Part shown: one piece after another, positions 11,874-23,457 of the stretch
Layout of the letters: each line of letters begins with the position of its first letter
How positions within the stretch are numbered: position 1 is the stretch's first letter
Source: Dolomedes plantarius
Lineage: Eukaryota; Arthropoda; Arachnida; Araneae; Dolomedidae
NCBI GenBank assembly: GCA_907164885.2
Contig: OU015493.1
Location: forward strand, 61,515,668-61,579,667
DNA length: 64,000 nt
Reading direction: 5' to 3'
Position numbers and translations under genes: made by a program
Notes under the pieces: generated by a model
Seen by the model: only the letters and a program-made list of their open reading frames with translations
What the model was told of the DNA's origin: nothing
Database searches by the model: none

Positions 11874-13557
11874 ACATGAATTCATTGAAGCCTTTAATTA
11901 AATTATTCCCAAATAATATTTCAGTTCGGAGCAAATTTACTTGAGTTCGTTGTACCTACAAACACTAGTTAAATTTCACCCGATTAAACTTTATTTAATC
12001 AAAGTAAAGCTAATTTTTTTTTTCTAAATAAGTCTGAATTGTTTTAATCATCATTAACAAAAATTTATTTGATACAGCATTACGTAAAAGTTTCAATATT
12101 TAAAAAAGTTTCTGGATAGTGTACTTTTATTAAAATTAAAAGAGAGGTTTATGGTACCACTTAGGCTGCCTTAAAGAAGTAAAAACAGAAGCAAAAAGCT
12201 TACCTAAAATATAGTTATACTCAGAGGTATATTGAAAACCTAGAGAGAACTCCTATACTATTGAATATCTTGAGGCATATTGTGTTACCGTTTCGAAACA
12301 GGTGGTATTCGTTTCGATGCTCGGTATTAAAATGTGGGAAACCCGTTTGCAAAACACCTGTAACACACACAAAAAAAACGAAAATACTCAAGAAGGAAAA
12401 GTTTTAGAGAGACCTTGGACACAATATTTATTTGCTTTCTGTCAGCAGACGGCACGATATTAAAACGAAATGAGTGTTTACTTGAATTGCAGCATATTTG
12501 TTTGGGATCTTCACGGAGAAGAAAATAAAATAAACTTCAGAAAAGAAACTGCTGAGATATTCGTATATATTATCTTTATAGGCCATACGGATAAAATATT
12601 GTTACAAGGTAGCAAGTACTTATCTGATTTAATATAAATGTGATAGCGATTTTAGAGTAGAATTTTGTAACTTTGCTTTTCTAGGGAAAAACTGCATTGA
12701 TAATAAGTGTACTCTTTTCGTATAAATGAGTGCTTTTCACGCAACCTTATTGATTATCTTTTACGTATACAATTTTCTTCCTCATCACGCATCCATTTCG
12801 TTATATTTTACGTATACTATCCTTTTCAAGCAACCGTTTTTGAAAAATTTATCCTCGGCATTTTTTATTTTATATCTTAAGACAGAGAGAATAGATTTCT
12901 GCATCGGTTGTCGAATTAACGTGTTTCAAGGTAAATCCGGATAATCTGTATTATTAGTTGTTGGTTGTTGGTTATGTAGTTAGTTATGCACCGTTCGATA
13001 TTGCAAAATCTATCTGGAGTATCGAAACAAATTGGAATGGCGAAGAGGCAGTGAACTATCGGAAGACTATCGGAAATTTTTAATAGGGCAAAAGTTTAGA
13101 AGGTATCAGCATAAAAAAAGGAAAAAAATAAATCACAGAAATCACTACCGCATTCTCTTCGGTCATTTCATCGGACTGTTATTTTTTAGGAACATTTATT
13201 ACGACCACTATATTATGGTTAAGGGATCGTCCCTGACCCGAGTATATTTAGGTATTCGACCCTAACATAAAAAAGTGAGGTATATTTGAGAAATTAATAC
13301 CTATTTAATTCAAACATTTTTTGTCTACTTTTTCGTTATTTATTTTCAAAGCTTTTCTTTCCCTCTCCCATTTTCTAATATTTAAAGAAAAAAAAATCTT
13401 CGTATGTATTTGTAACTTATTCCTGATTATGAATTATTTACTGAAAAGTTATGTACCATTAATTTAATTTAAATTAAATTTCTTTGAATAGTTATTGAGA
13501 AACTGCATTTTTCAGTGTCTGTAGATGATTTTGCATATACCTACGGGTTGTTTGACA
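11874..13557. other. No gene recognised
   Basis: AT-rich, with only short frames lacking domains. No inverted or direct repeat was paired. Confidence 0.5.
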
Positions 13558-13565
13558 CCTTATAT

Positions 13566-13950
13566 CAGTGGTTTCCAACCCGTTGAAGTCTGCAGACCAA
13601 TAATCCAGAAAATGAACCATGTGCGGATCCACCCCCCCAACCACCACCACCACCACCGACTTTAAGGGGGGGGGGAGTCTTCCGGGGGTATGGGGGGTAT
13701 AGAATATCTCTCAGGTAAAAAGGATACAGGATTAACGTACTCACATTCTAACGTATCATATTCTAATAATAAAATAATTATTCTAAACTTTTAAGAAATT
13801 TTAATTCAACACCTGGTAGTCATCGGATATATTCCGCCCATCTAGTTCAAAGAACATTGCTTTCAAAATCCCCATTTATTTGGAAACTTTTTTACATGTG
13901 GTGCCGGACCACTCCCGAGGCTCTTACGGACCACTGGTAGGGAACCACTG
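13566..13950. mobile_element. Non-autonomous hAT element (385 bp)
   Basis: Inverted ends CAGTGGTTTCCAACCC and CAGTGGTTCCCTACCA are of the Charlie type (CAGTGGTTCYCAACC). They are flanked by a perfect 8-bp duplication ccttatat at 13558-13565 and 13951-13958. The interior holds C-rich and G-rich runs and no coding frame. The exact duplication suggests a fairly recent insertion. Confidence 0.9.
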
Positions 13951-13987
13951 CCTTATATGAAGACTTGCAGTTTTTTGTAGTGTAGAG

Positions 13988-15088
13988 CAGAGGTGCGCGA
14001 ACTTTTTTCGGACCGTGATCCACTTATTTTAAATAAAAATCACTCGGCCCCCTAATGAACATTTTGGTTTTAGAAATTTTTTTTTTTGAATATTAGGAAA
14101 ATGTTCACAAAAGTAGAAAAAAAATAAGCAAATTTTGACAAACTACTCTTAAAATCAATGAACTGTAGATTGTGGGTATATAGTATTTACTTTGCATAAT
14201 AACAATAAAAATGTCTTGCTCACTCTCTACTGTTGTTTTTGCCTAATCTCATGTGACCAAAACTTCAAACTGAAATATTACTAAGTATTTGTATTTTGTT
14301 CAGGTAAAAATCAACAGAAATTAAAATTAAAATAGAGCGTGATTACAAAATTATAAGCTTCATATTAAAACTTCGAAAATTTTAAACTTCATTTATTTAT
14401 ATAAAACTAAATTAGATAAAGATGAATAAGAAGGGTAAGCCGAGATCCCGAATAATATTTGCTCAATATTTGTTAAAATTTTTGAGAGTGGGACTCTCAT
14501 ATCATCTTCCGAGTAAAGTCTCTATCGGTGCATGATTTTTTTTTTAACAATGCGGAGGCACTTGTAATTAAACATTCGCCCTTACTACGCCGCTGTTTTA
14601 CTGTCCATTTTATTATTTGGGCACCATACAGGCGGACAGCATTAACCCCTATGAAGGAACGACACGCCGGTATTACTCATGGCCGGTATTTTTATGGCGC
14701 AACGCCGAGATTCTATCTGAGCACCCTCAGCACGGAAAACCAGCGAGCTGTACCACAGGGCCGCCACAAGCCCGGTGTATGATTTCTAAAGTTACTCATT
14801 TTGAAAACCCAGTTTCATGCAGATAGGTAAAAGCAAATGGTAACAATATAAGTACAGCCTTGCAAGATGTTTGACCCCTTATATATGACAATATCATAAT
14901 ATATGATATATATTTTAACTCATAAAAAATTAGATAAAAATATTAAATATATGTAATTAAAGGAAATTTAAAGCACATTTTTAATTAAATAATTCAGTGG
15001 TATAAATTTACTTCAAACAATCCGCGACCCCTCCATTTTTTTTTCTTCGACTCTTGTGTGGGTCGTGACCCACAGAAGTGCACCATTG
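13988..15088. mobile_element. Non-autonomous hAT-like element with nested SINE
   Basis: The left end CAGAGGTGCGCGAACTT and the complement of the right end, CAATGGTGCACTTCTG, both lead into GGACCGTGATCCAC / GGGTCACGACCCAC-type sequence, as in Charlie-like hATs. The flanking octamers match poorly (gtgtagag and atagaaag), so the boundaries are less sure. The SINE at 14539-14772 lies within it. No transposase is seen. Confidence 0.55.
14539..14772 (-). repeat. tRNA-derived SINE, family B
   Basis: Perfectly placed between a 13-bp target duplication, cggtgcatgattt (14526-14538) and cggtgtatgattt (14773-14785), with one mismatch. On the minus strand it begins with a tRNA-like head (GGCGGCCCTGTGGTACAGC as A-box region, then a B-box region near GATAGAATCTCGGCG). 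It holds a GCCTGTATGGTGCCC centre and ends AAGTGCCTCCGCATTG plus an A tail, seen as the T run on the plus strand. The same family occurs at 39396-39570. Confidence 0.85.
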
Positions 15089-16020
15089 ATAGAAAGGTGG
15101 TCTGTTCTATAACGGAGTAGAGGGCTTATATGCAAAAGAGTTCGTCAAAAGAACTCCTCGGGCGAAACCATTTAATTTGGCACATTTAACGATGCTGTTC
15201 AAGTTGTGTAGTAGAACCTTCACCCAGTGAATCCAGAAAGAAAGTGAAGTTAGTAGTTCCCACAGTAACTTGATACGTGTGTGAGGGTCAGCTGCGTTTA
15301 CTGTTTAGAAGAGCGTGTGCGTTGATCGGCATGCGTGAGAAGGTGCTTAGCGTTTAAAGATATGTTTTTATCTATCATTGACGTTCGCTCCTTTAAAATC
15401 CACTGTTTGCTTCCTTGTCGGGTCGCCAACGTAGAGTGGTAAACTACGGTCGGGATTTGAACTTAGGTATATGGGGTGGAAGGCTGGCACGCTAACGAAT
15501 TCCCCAAAATAGCTCTTGGGGTGAAGGCAGTTGATTTGGTTTTAATATGTTGAACAGGTCCATTCAGCCAAAAGGGAAGAAAAATTGACAAGGTTTCTAG
15601 AATAAACACAAGACATCTTAAGACTAAATAGATAAAAAAAATTTACATTTCGATGCAAAATTTAGGATAAACGAACGTCATATAAGGTCTTTCAAGCATA
15701 ACAACATTTTGTCACACTTTAGAAATATATCTGTTAAGTTGAAAATGAAATCAAAAGAATTGCATTGAACTTCCCATGACTCGTGAGCGGATTTTCCGCT
15801 TTGCAGATTATCCGGACAACATAAAAAATATAAATAAATAAATAAACAAGCTAAAGCTGTATGAGGCCCAACGCTTAGGAAAAAAGAAAGGTAAGTGTTC
15901 AAATGACAAATCAAGCAAAAATGTCACCATACATTTTTTTGTTGTTGTTGTTTGAGCAGGTAGTTATTACAGCTTAAACTAATGAAGAATGTTTAATTCC
16001 GATGCTCGAATTATTATGAC
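15089..16020. other. Mostly unassigned; possible SINE head near 15415-15515
   Basis: No gene is seen. On the minus strand a B-box-like AGTTCAAATCCCGAC (about 15446-15460) lies downstream of an A-box-like TTAGCGTGCCAGC (about 15483-15495), which suggests a further tRNA-derived SINE head. I could not pair it with another copy in the window. Confidence 0.35.
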
Positions 16021-16024
16021 AACG

Positions 16025-16445
16025 TTGTTTCCGACCCGGAAGGCACTTTTTGTCTATTACTACATCCCCCCATTCCCACCGCGAATTTGTTGGTTTCTTT
16101 ATTATGGGAGCACCATATAGGTGAGCCAACATAGCTCCCTAATCTCAGCCTTGTCCTCGGTTGGTTTGGTTTGGAGCGCTGGCGGGTCAACTTTTTGCTA
16201 CACGAGGGCTAATTAGACCGGGACCTTCAGTTTAAAGCCTATTCCGAACGGCTACAAACATCCATTCCAACAGTGGGACTCGAACCCACAGGATCTGAAC
16301 CGATTGTCAGTACCCTAGCCATTCAGCCGTCACATGGCCCAGCCTTGTCGTCGGACATGTGGGAATCAAACCCACAATCTGCCGGCGAAGACACTTGGAG
16401 AATGCCCGTCGGCCAAACATCTGCGCCACCCGATCGGGACGATTG
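16025..16445 (-). repeat. tRNA-derived SINE, family D, interrupted
   Basis: On the minus strand the head starts near 16440 with GGGTGGCGCAGATGTTTGG (A-box) and GTGGGTTTGATTCCCAC (B-box). The central CACCTATATGGTGCTCCC appears near 16108-16125, and the tail is AAAAAGTGCCTTCCGG near 16035. The centre and tail resemble families B and C although the head differs. It is split by a family A SINE at 16161-16339. Confidence 0.65.
16161..16339 (-). repeat. tRNA-derived SINE, family A, nested in another SINE
   Basis: Inverted relative to the copy at 5119-5290, with the same body (GTTCGGAATAGGCTTTAAA, CGGTCTAATTA, CCTCGTGTAG) and the AACCAAACCAA tail. It is bounded by cagccttgtcctcgg (16146-16160) and cagccttgtcgtcgg (16340-16354), a 15-bp target duplication with one mismatch. 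The host sequence is the family D SINE, so the order of insertion is clear. Confidence 0.9.
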
Positions 16446-16760
16446 CAACATAGGGATATAAATATTTAAAAGAAAACAGCTCAAAATTTACTTCCATTTC
16501 AGCGCAGTAGTATTGGTATTGTCTTGAATTTTTACATGACGTATGAATAGAGGACTATCAAAAAAGGAACAGATGGTCCATCAAATTACTAATATTCCAG
16601 AAGAATATCAACTGCTGAAGAAAACGCCAAAATAAGCAGACTTTTATTTAGAATAAGAGGTGAAATCTACTTGAGTTTCCATCCAATGTTATTTTAAATA
16701 GTATATGTTGTCTATCTAAAACCTCTACATACGTACTTCTTTTTTTGTGTGTGTCTAAAG
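16446..16760. other. No gene recognised
   Basis: AT-rich spacer between the SINE pair and the next hAT element. Nothing supportable was seen. Confidence 0.5.
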
Positions 16761-16931
16761 CAGTGGTTCTTAACTTTTTTAATAGTCAACTCCACCTTGA
16801 ATCTGAAAATAAGTTCTCACACCCCCTTGAAAAATATGCTTCTATTTTTTATTTAGGAAAAGACATTTACTGCAAGATAAATTATTTATTCCATGAAAAA
16901 TTAATACATTTACATTAATACTATCTATATA

Positions 16932-18578
16932 CAGTAGCTCCCGAAAGTGTTCGTACACTTACGATTTTCAATGAAATAAGGGTCTATCCATTGATTAAAA
17001 TGATATTTCAGAATGGGTATTTAATAATAAGAACTATAATCGATTCTTAACAAAATTACATGAAATATTTTGAAAACATAGTCAAACTTTATTTTAAGAA
17101 ACCAATAATCCAAAAGTAACAAAAACTTTATCTCACAAAAGTCATCGTACACTTGTAAAAAATCTCTACATATTAGTAAATATTCTAATTTTTCGTTAAA
17201 TTAATATTTAGTAGATATTCTTAAGCATCCACAACAGCTTTTTAAACGCCTGCGAATGGATTGCTTTAGTTCTTTTGAAATTTTTGCATCAATGTTCATC
17301 CATTCTTCCATCATAATTGTTTTTAGTTCGCTTTTCGTGTGAATGTCGTGTTTTCGTACTCGAACCTCCAGTTCTCTCCAAATATGTTCTATTGGGTTTA
17401 AATCTGGCGATTGAGGTGGTGTTTTCAAAACTTGTGGACAATTATAGAGACACAGATGCGAACGTTGAGAGCCGTGTGCTTAGGATCGTTATCTTGATAA
17501 AAAACAAAGTTGTTTCCAATACCCAAATTTTGAGCTGATAATTTTAAATTGTCTCTTACAATATTTATAAAAACAGCACGATTCATTATGCCATCAATAA
17601 ATACCAATTTCCTAGTCCTGATGCTGACATGCACCCCCACACAAGGATACCTCCACCGGCATGCTTAACTGTTCCTACTAAGTTCTTGGGATTAAGTTCC
17701 TCATTTTTTTCTTCTCCATACAATTATACACCCATCAGCACCAAAAAGGTTCATCGGCAATTAAGACATTATTCCAATAGGTTTGGGGCATATTTATCAT
17801 TGATAGTGCGAAGGGAAGCCTAACTTTCTGTTTTTCTCACAACACAAAAATTTTCTATGGGCAGAACGCCCATGTAATCCAGCTGTTCTGAGAACTCGTC
17901 AAAAAAATTCAGGTGAAATTGAAGTAAAAAATGTTTTATTGAATTCTGCAGAAACTTTTACAGCACTCAAACGTGAATTTTTCATAAATTTTCTAATTAT
18001 AAATCTCTGATCACGTCTTGTTAACTTTGCCGGACGGCCTTTTCTTAACTTGTTTTGATCCAATTTTCTTCTTAAAGCGTTTTTTCACATACTGCACAGT
18101 AGAATGGGATAAATTAAGTAATTTAGCAATATTCCGAACTGATTTACTCGTACTATGATGAAAAATAATCAATTTTCGAATGCTGTTTGTTGTTTCTTTA
18201 CGACTACGAGCCATTTTTAAATAATAAATAGAATATTACGGATTAGGCAAGCAAAAATTAAAGCCAAACGATATTTTAAATGCCACCACAATTGAAAAAT
18301 AAAATAAAACGCCAGACGATAATTTTATTTATGAATTTATCCGAAAATATTTCAGTGTACGATCACTTTTGTGAGATACAGTTTTTGTTACTTTTTGATT
18401 ATTGGTTTCTTAAAAATAAAGTTTTACTATGTTTTCAAAATATTTTATGTAGTTTTGTTAAGAATAGATTATAGATCTTATTATTAAATACCCATTCTGA
18501 AATATTCATTTTAATTAATGGATAGACCCCCTATTTCACTGAAAGTCGTAAGTGTACGAACACTTTTGGGAGCCACTT
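16932..18578 (-). mobile_element. Tc1-like transposon with long IR/DR ends, dead
   Basis: TA-flanked (16930-16931 and 18579-18580). Inverted repeats of about 220 bp (16932-17157 and 18357-18578) begin CAGTAGCTCCCGAAAGTG and CAGTGGCTCCC-like (the right tip has a mutated last base). Each repeat carries an outer GTTCGTACACTTACGA and an inner ATCGTACACTTGTAA-like direct repeat, the IR/DR layout also seen in Sleeping Beauty-type elements. Confidence 0.85.
17201..18214 (-). pseudogene. Tc1 transposase, multiple frameshifts
   Basis: Three pieces on the minus strand. 18011-18214 is the N-terminal helix-turn-helix part (starts MARSRKETTNSIRK). 17425-17640 carries the second catalytic block, YQDNDPKHTA. 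17201-17428 carries SPDLNPIEHIW with the catalytic Glu and runs to the C-terminus. The pieces are in different frames and the region with the first Asp is not open. The gene is dead. Confidence 0.9.
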
Positions 18579-19219
18579 TATATAAAACAGTTCCGTAACT
18601 GACTCATTCATTCACTGACTGACTGACTGACTGACATACAACGCACAGACCAAACCGCTGGACCTAAACGGCTGAAATTTTGCATGGCGATTCTTCTAAT
18701 ACTGTAGGGGTGCACTAAGAAAGATTTTTCAAAAATTCTTCTTAGATTTTTTTAAATTAAATTTTTAAGCTGTTTTTTAAACTTTTTTTACGTTTGCATT
18801 TAAAATAATACATTGAGGGTTATAAAATTTATATCACTAGAAAGATCATAAAAATTCCTTCAAAATGAAATCTTTTTCGAACCTTTACCTTGATTTTCTG
18901 ATTTTTGGTGAATTTTTAAAGATTAATTTTTAGAATTTAATTTACTAAATGCTGATCACGTGATTTCTTTTTCTGGTACTTTAAATAAATTTATCGTCAC
19001 GTGCATAACAACTAAATAAGCAAAAAATATTTTTTCCTTGCTAATGCGGCCGACGATTGGACATTATCTAAAAAAATATTAAAGTACAGTAAAAGAAATG
19101 TTATACAAACTGTACTATATTAACTGTACTATATTCTTTAGTATTCTTTATATTATATTTAATTTGAATATTTTCTTCTAGATTATTTTATCTATAAAAC
19201 TATCCTTTACGATTTTCTT

Positions 19220-19260
<41 letters not shown>

Positions 19261-19293
19261 CATCAATTGTATACATTGATCGTCGTATTTATC

Positions 19294-19360
<67 letters not shown>

Positions 19361-19519
19361 TATATATATATATATATTTGGCATGAATTGAATACATTGA
19401 CCGTTGTATTTAATTTGAATGTACTCCGTAGCGAAGTACGGGTTTTCAGCTAGTTACATATAAAACAATATCTACATTTTTAATGGCTATGTTGTTGTTG
19501 TTTGTTCATAATTATCCTT

Positions 19520-19825
19520 TTAAACGAGGCTCTCATTTTTGGAAAGAGCCACACATAAGTCATCAGATGCATTTAAGCGATTTCTGGATTTTGTTTCGAT
19601 GTGCAAAAGTGATGAAAAACTCATTTCACAAAGGTCAGTGGTGGCAAATGATAAAAGTGTCTCTAATGCTGCTTTTGCCAATTCTGGATAAAGTTCTAAC
19701 TGCGTACACCAGAACTTCTTTAAGTCAAGTAATTCAAATTCCATTTCAATACGTGCATTAGCTCGTATTGCGATAAGATCGTCTTTTACTAAAACGTTGT
19801 CGTCCATTGAATTTAGGTCAAACAA
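19520..19825 (-). pseudogene. hAT transposase C-terminal fragment (ZBED/FAM200-like)
   Basis: About 101 residues contain FWCTQLELYPELAKAALE, then LSFATTDLCEMSFSSLL and KSRNRLNASDDL. This closely follows the hAT C-terminal dimerisation region of FAM200/ZBED5-like proteins (FATTYLCE, KYRNRL). The rest of the transposase is missing. It belongs to the hAT at 16761-19980. Confidence 0.85.
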
Positions 19826-20410
19826 AAAAGGATTGAGTATCCATCGATTAATTTTGCTTATATTTCCCGTGGAAAAGTATCCATCAAATTATTCACTGAA
19901 TTGGTAATTTTCATTAAAAATTTTGAACCCTCTCTCGCATCCCTAGAAATGTCTCTCGCAACCCCATTTAAAAACCACTGGTGAATTATGGCTTGATTAT
20001 AAATGTTTTCTGTGCACGACCGTGCCATTATTGGCACCCATAATAAGGAGTTTAATAATGCTTTTATTTAAACTCTGCTTCGTAATTTTCTTTTGTACAG
20101 AACTCTTTAAACTTCTGAGTGAAGGCTACTCGTTATTTTTGGGCACTGCATACAAAATTTGAAGTACATGCAATGATCGAAAACGTACTGCTAAGATTAT
20201 AAATTTTAGCGGCAAGCCTGCGATCACTAATTCCCATTCTCTACAGTAGTGGTGCGAAAATTGTGGGTAGCGACCCACAGAGAGGGTCGGGAAAAATGGG
20301 TGGGGTCGCAGATAGTCTGCAGTACATTTATCTCATTCTAGCTGGAAACCTGCACTTCGCTACGGAGTACATTCAAATTAAATACAATGGTCAATGTATG
20401 CAATTAATAC

Positions 20411-20445
<35 letters not shown>

Positions 20446-20500
20446 TTATTTATAATAAATACGACGATCAATGTATACAATTGATGTAATATATATATAA

Positions 20501-20557
<57 letters not shown>

Positions 20558-20643
20558 AAAAATCGTAAGGGATATTTTTAAAGACAAAATAATGTAGACG
20601 AAAATATTCAAATTAAATCTAATAGGACATACTAAAGAATATA

Positions 20644-21877
20644 CAGAGGCTGTTCGCACATTTTTTAGACGATTTTGGTAAGCGGTAATAAAAAATCGTT
20701 TGCTGCAAAAGAAATAATTGCAATTGTACTATGTTTTTAAAAGTCAAAATTGTCGTCTGCGGCTTGAAAGTTTTGTTTTTATTCAAAATGGCGTTTTTAA
20801 ACAAAGCAGTGGTTCGAAGGCTACATTTATGCTCTTTCCGAAGAGAAATATGCATACTCCGTTATCCAAAAACGATGTGAGAGTCATGGTTTTGTGACAT
20901 CTAAAGCGTCGATGGGTAATATCGTCAACAAGAAAGGAAAAAAAACGTCAAATTGGAGCCTCAAGTGGGACAAAAATTCCAAACAGTATCCAAGGAAAAA
21001 ACGGACATCTTCGACTATTGCAAAGGTACGTTGTTTAATGTTAAAAGAAATCCCCCTAGTCAAAGGACAGTTGCAAAATCATTAAAATGCTCGGTGTCCA
21101 CTGTAAACAAAATGATAAACGTTGATTTAAATCTTCAGAAAGCGAAAAAAACGAAATGTGCATAGTCTTCTTCCAAATCATATCGCTGAACGCAGGACAC
21201 GCTGCAGAATTCTATATGAGAAACACTTATCCAAAGAAAAATGGAAAACAATTGTCACAATAGATGAATCATGGGTGTATTTAAATGACTGCAACAAAAA
21301 AAGAGCCATTTATTAAGAATTTATTAAGAATCGAAAGAAATTTTTTCTAAGGGATTCATGATTGTTGCTGATTTTTCTTATAATGGAAAGTTAAAAATAA
21401 AGAGAGTGGAAAAAAATGTCAAGATTAACTCCAAATATTATCAGGAACATATTTTATCGCCAATTTTTCTGAATGAAATACCATCGCTTTACCCACAGTG
21501 CCATCAATCCGTGAGACTCCATCAGGACAAAGCTAGCAGTCACACATCAAAATCCACTGTAAATTTCCTAAAAGAAATGGAACAAAACACTGGTATCAAG
21601 GCCATACCCTTCACTTTTGTGCTTTCGGACTTTTAAAATCTGCATTATCCAAACGCCGTCCCAAAACCCTTACAGGACTCTGAAAATCTGTTCAGGAGGA
21701 ATGGGATAGAATACCTCTTCTGACACTTCAAAAGGCATTATTATCCTGGAAATTGCGGTGTCGAAAGATAGTTCAGAATAAGGGATGTCAAATAGAACAT
21801 TTAAAACACAAGAATTTTATGTAATTTAGTTTTGTGAATACAATATACATAGTCTAAAAATGTGTGAACAGCCTCTG
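20644..21877 (+). mobile_element. mariner-like transposon, dead
   Basis: The ends CAGAGGCTGTTCGCACATTT and CAGAGGCTGTTCACACATTT (complement of the right end) are flanked by TA at 20642-20643 and 21878-21879. The element is 1234 bp and sits in the short Helitron. The matching unoccupied site is present in the sister Helitron at about 19105-19136. A truncated second copy starts at 62817. Confidence 0.9.
20786..21830 (+). pseudogene. mariner-type transposase, frameshifted
   Basis: The N-terminal part starts MAFLTKQWFEGY-like near 20788 and shifts frame near 20995. A helix-turn-helix-like piece (QRTVAKSLKCSVSTVNKM) follows to 21165. TIDESWVYL with the first catalytic Asp is at about 21259-21285, after which a stop occurs. 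21358-21636 carries HQDKASSHTSKSTVNFL with the second Asp. The third block, around 21600-21640, is disrupted. I cannot assign the DDD or DDE subclass. Confidence 0.8.
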
Positions 21878-22409
21878 TAGTACAGTTAATATAGTACAGT
21901 TTGAGGAACATATCTTTTACTGTATTTTAATATTTTTTTGGATAATATCCAATCGTCTGCTGCATTAGCAAGAAAATTTTTTTTTTGTCTATTTCGTTGT
22001 TATCACGTGACGATAAATTTATTTAAAGTACCAGAAAAAGAAATCTCGTGATCAGCATAAATTAAATTCTAAAAATTAATCTTTAAAAAGTGACCAAAAA
22101 TCAGACAATGGAGGTTAAGATTCGAAAAAGATCTCATTTTAAAGGAATTTTTATGGTCTTTCTCGTGATGTAAATTTTATAACCCTCAAATTATTATTTT
22201 AAATGCAAACTTAAAAAAAGTTACTAAAACAGCTTAAAAATTTAATTTTAAAAAATCTAAGAAGAATATTTCAACAATCTTTCTTAGTGCACCCCTACAC
22301 CATAAGAAGAATCGCCATGCAAAATGTCAGCCCTTTAGGTCCAGCAGTTTGGTCTGTGCGTTGTATGTCAGTCAGTCAGTCAGTTACGGAACTTTTTTAT
22401 ATATATAGA

Positions 22410-22872
22410 CTAATAAAAGTTGTTAGACATAAGAGTGAATTTCTCTGAACTTATAAGAAATTTGTATTAAAATGATTATAATAGATGTTAGACATGTGTA
22501 TTATGCGTGGATGTATATATGTATATGTTTATTTGCTGGTTCGAGCTGATCCTCCATTTGAAAGATTTGTTACAATGACCCTGGTTTGTCGCTGTGTCGA
22601 CCACTGACAGGTAGGACAAGGGGAATCTGGAGTTAAGGAATATCATTAGCTTTCGTCAATATGAGAGGCATTTGACCAAGAAGTTATTTATATGTAAGAA
22701 GATTTAATGCTAGCCAATTTAAGGAAATTTTAATGTAATTTTAAAATTAACAATAAAACACACAACACAGATAACGAGTAATCGAACAAACGCAGTGTCG
22801 TGAAAGTACATTTGGTGTACTAGGCAAACTATAATAGATATTTAATTGCTTTTTTTGGCTTAGAGGGGGGAG
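22410..22872. other. Unassigned, possibly LTR-element interior
   Basis: No open coding region. Because it leads directly into a purine tract and an LTR at 22873, part of it may be the 3' end of a retrotransposon interior, but no pol motif is readable. Confidence 0.35.
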
Positions 22873-23127
22873 TGTAATATGCTCGCTCCCTAGGCCGGTG
22901 GGTCCTAGTGGAGTGGATTGCTAGTGGGACGATTGGTCGTCAGATTGTAAAGCCGTATAACCTTCGGGTGAAGGCGGTGGTGTACTATGAATTATATCGT
23001 ACTGAATTATTTAATTAAAAAACATGCTTTAAACTTTCTATATTTATATATTTTTATTTATATTTTTTATATGTTAAAAATATATGATATCGTTAAATAA
23101 AGCGACAAGCAGTCTTACACGGTTACA
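22873..23127 (+). repeat. Probable 3' or solo LTR
   Basis: A purine tract, agaggggggag, ends at 22872 and is followed by TGTAATATGCTCGCTCCC. The segment ends CGGTTACA, giving TGTAA/TTACA ends over 255 bp. An AATAAA lies near the end (about 23095). These are the usual marks of an LTR with its polypurine tract. No second copy was seen in the window, so the call is tentative. Confidence 0.5.
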
Positions 23128-23457
23128 TTATTTCCGTTCGCTTTTACTTGTATTTGCGAGACTGGATTTTCAAAATGAGTAGCCATAAAAATCAAACAAC
23201 GATGATATGAGAGTAGCATTCTCAAATGTTGCACCAAATATTGTACAAAAACTATCTGAGATTCAGGTTCACCCTTCTCAATAATTTTTTTTTTCTATTT
23301 TAATTTTATACAGATAGATGAGTTTATAATTTTAATAGGAACCTTATAATGATAAAATCATGCTCTTTTCTAATTTTAATTTTTGTAAATATTTACCGAA
23401 ATGAAATACAAATACATATTAATATTTAAATATGAAATTTTAATTACATTAGATTTG

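Larger units (their letters stand above)
16924..19453 (+). mobile_element. Non-autonomous Helitron, copy 1 (split by Tc1)
   Basis: The 5' end is TCTATATA at 16924, preceded by A. It is cut after eight bases by the Tc1 at 16932-18578 and resumes with TATAAAACAGTTCCG. The 3' end CTAG (19450-19453) is followed by T, as expected for insertion between A and T. Twelve to thirty bases upstream lies a hairpin, GTACTCCG-TAG-CGAAGTAC with one mismatch. Without the Tc1 it is about 881 bp. It holds TA microsatellites and no coding region. An inverted relative lies at 20338-22409. Confidence 0.8.
16761..19980 (-). mobile_element. hAT element, Charlie/FAM200-like, with nested Helitron and Tc1
   Basis: The left end CAGTGGTTCTTAACTTTTTT and the complement of the right end, CAGTGGTTTTTAAATGGGG, are Charlie-type hAT termini. 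The flanking octamers do not match well, so the duplication has decayed or a boundary is off. The C-terminal part of a hAT transposase lies on the minus strand at 19520-19825. The Helitron at 16924-19453 is inserted near the left end. Confidence 0.75.
20338..22409 (-). mobile_element. Non-autonomous Helitron, copy 2 (contains mariner)
   Basis: Minus-strand relative of the Helitron at 16924-19453. The 3' end CTAG is at 20338-20341, with GTACTCCGTAGCGAAGTGC just inside. The 5' end TCTATATATATAAAAAAGTT lies at 22409, followed inward by repeats of GACT. The flanking bases are not the expected A and T, so the flanks have mutated or the termini are offset. About 836 bp without the mariner at 20644-21877. 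No coding region of its own. Confidence 0.75.

Noticed and set aside
14600..14830. Plus-strand frames of 69-84 codons as genes
   Set aside because: They fall inside a minus-strand SINE bounded by a 13-bp duplication.
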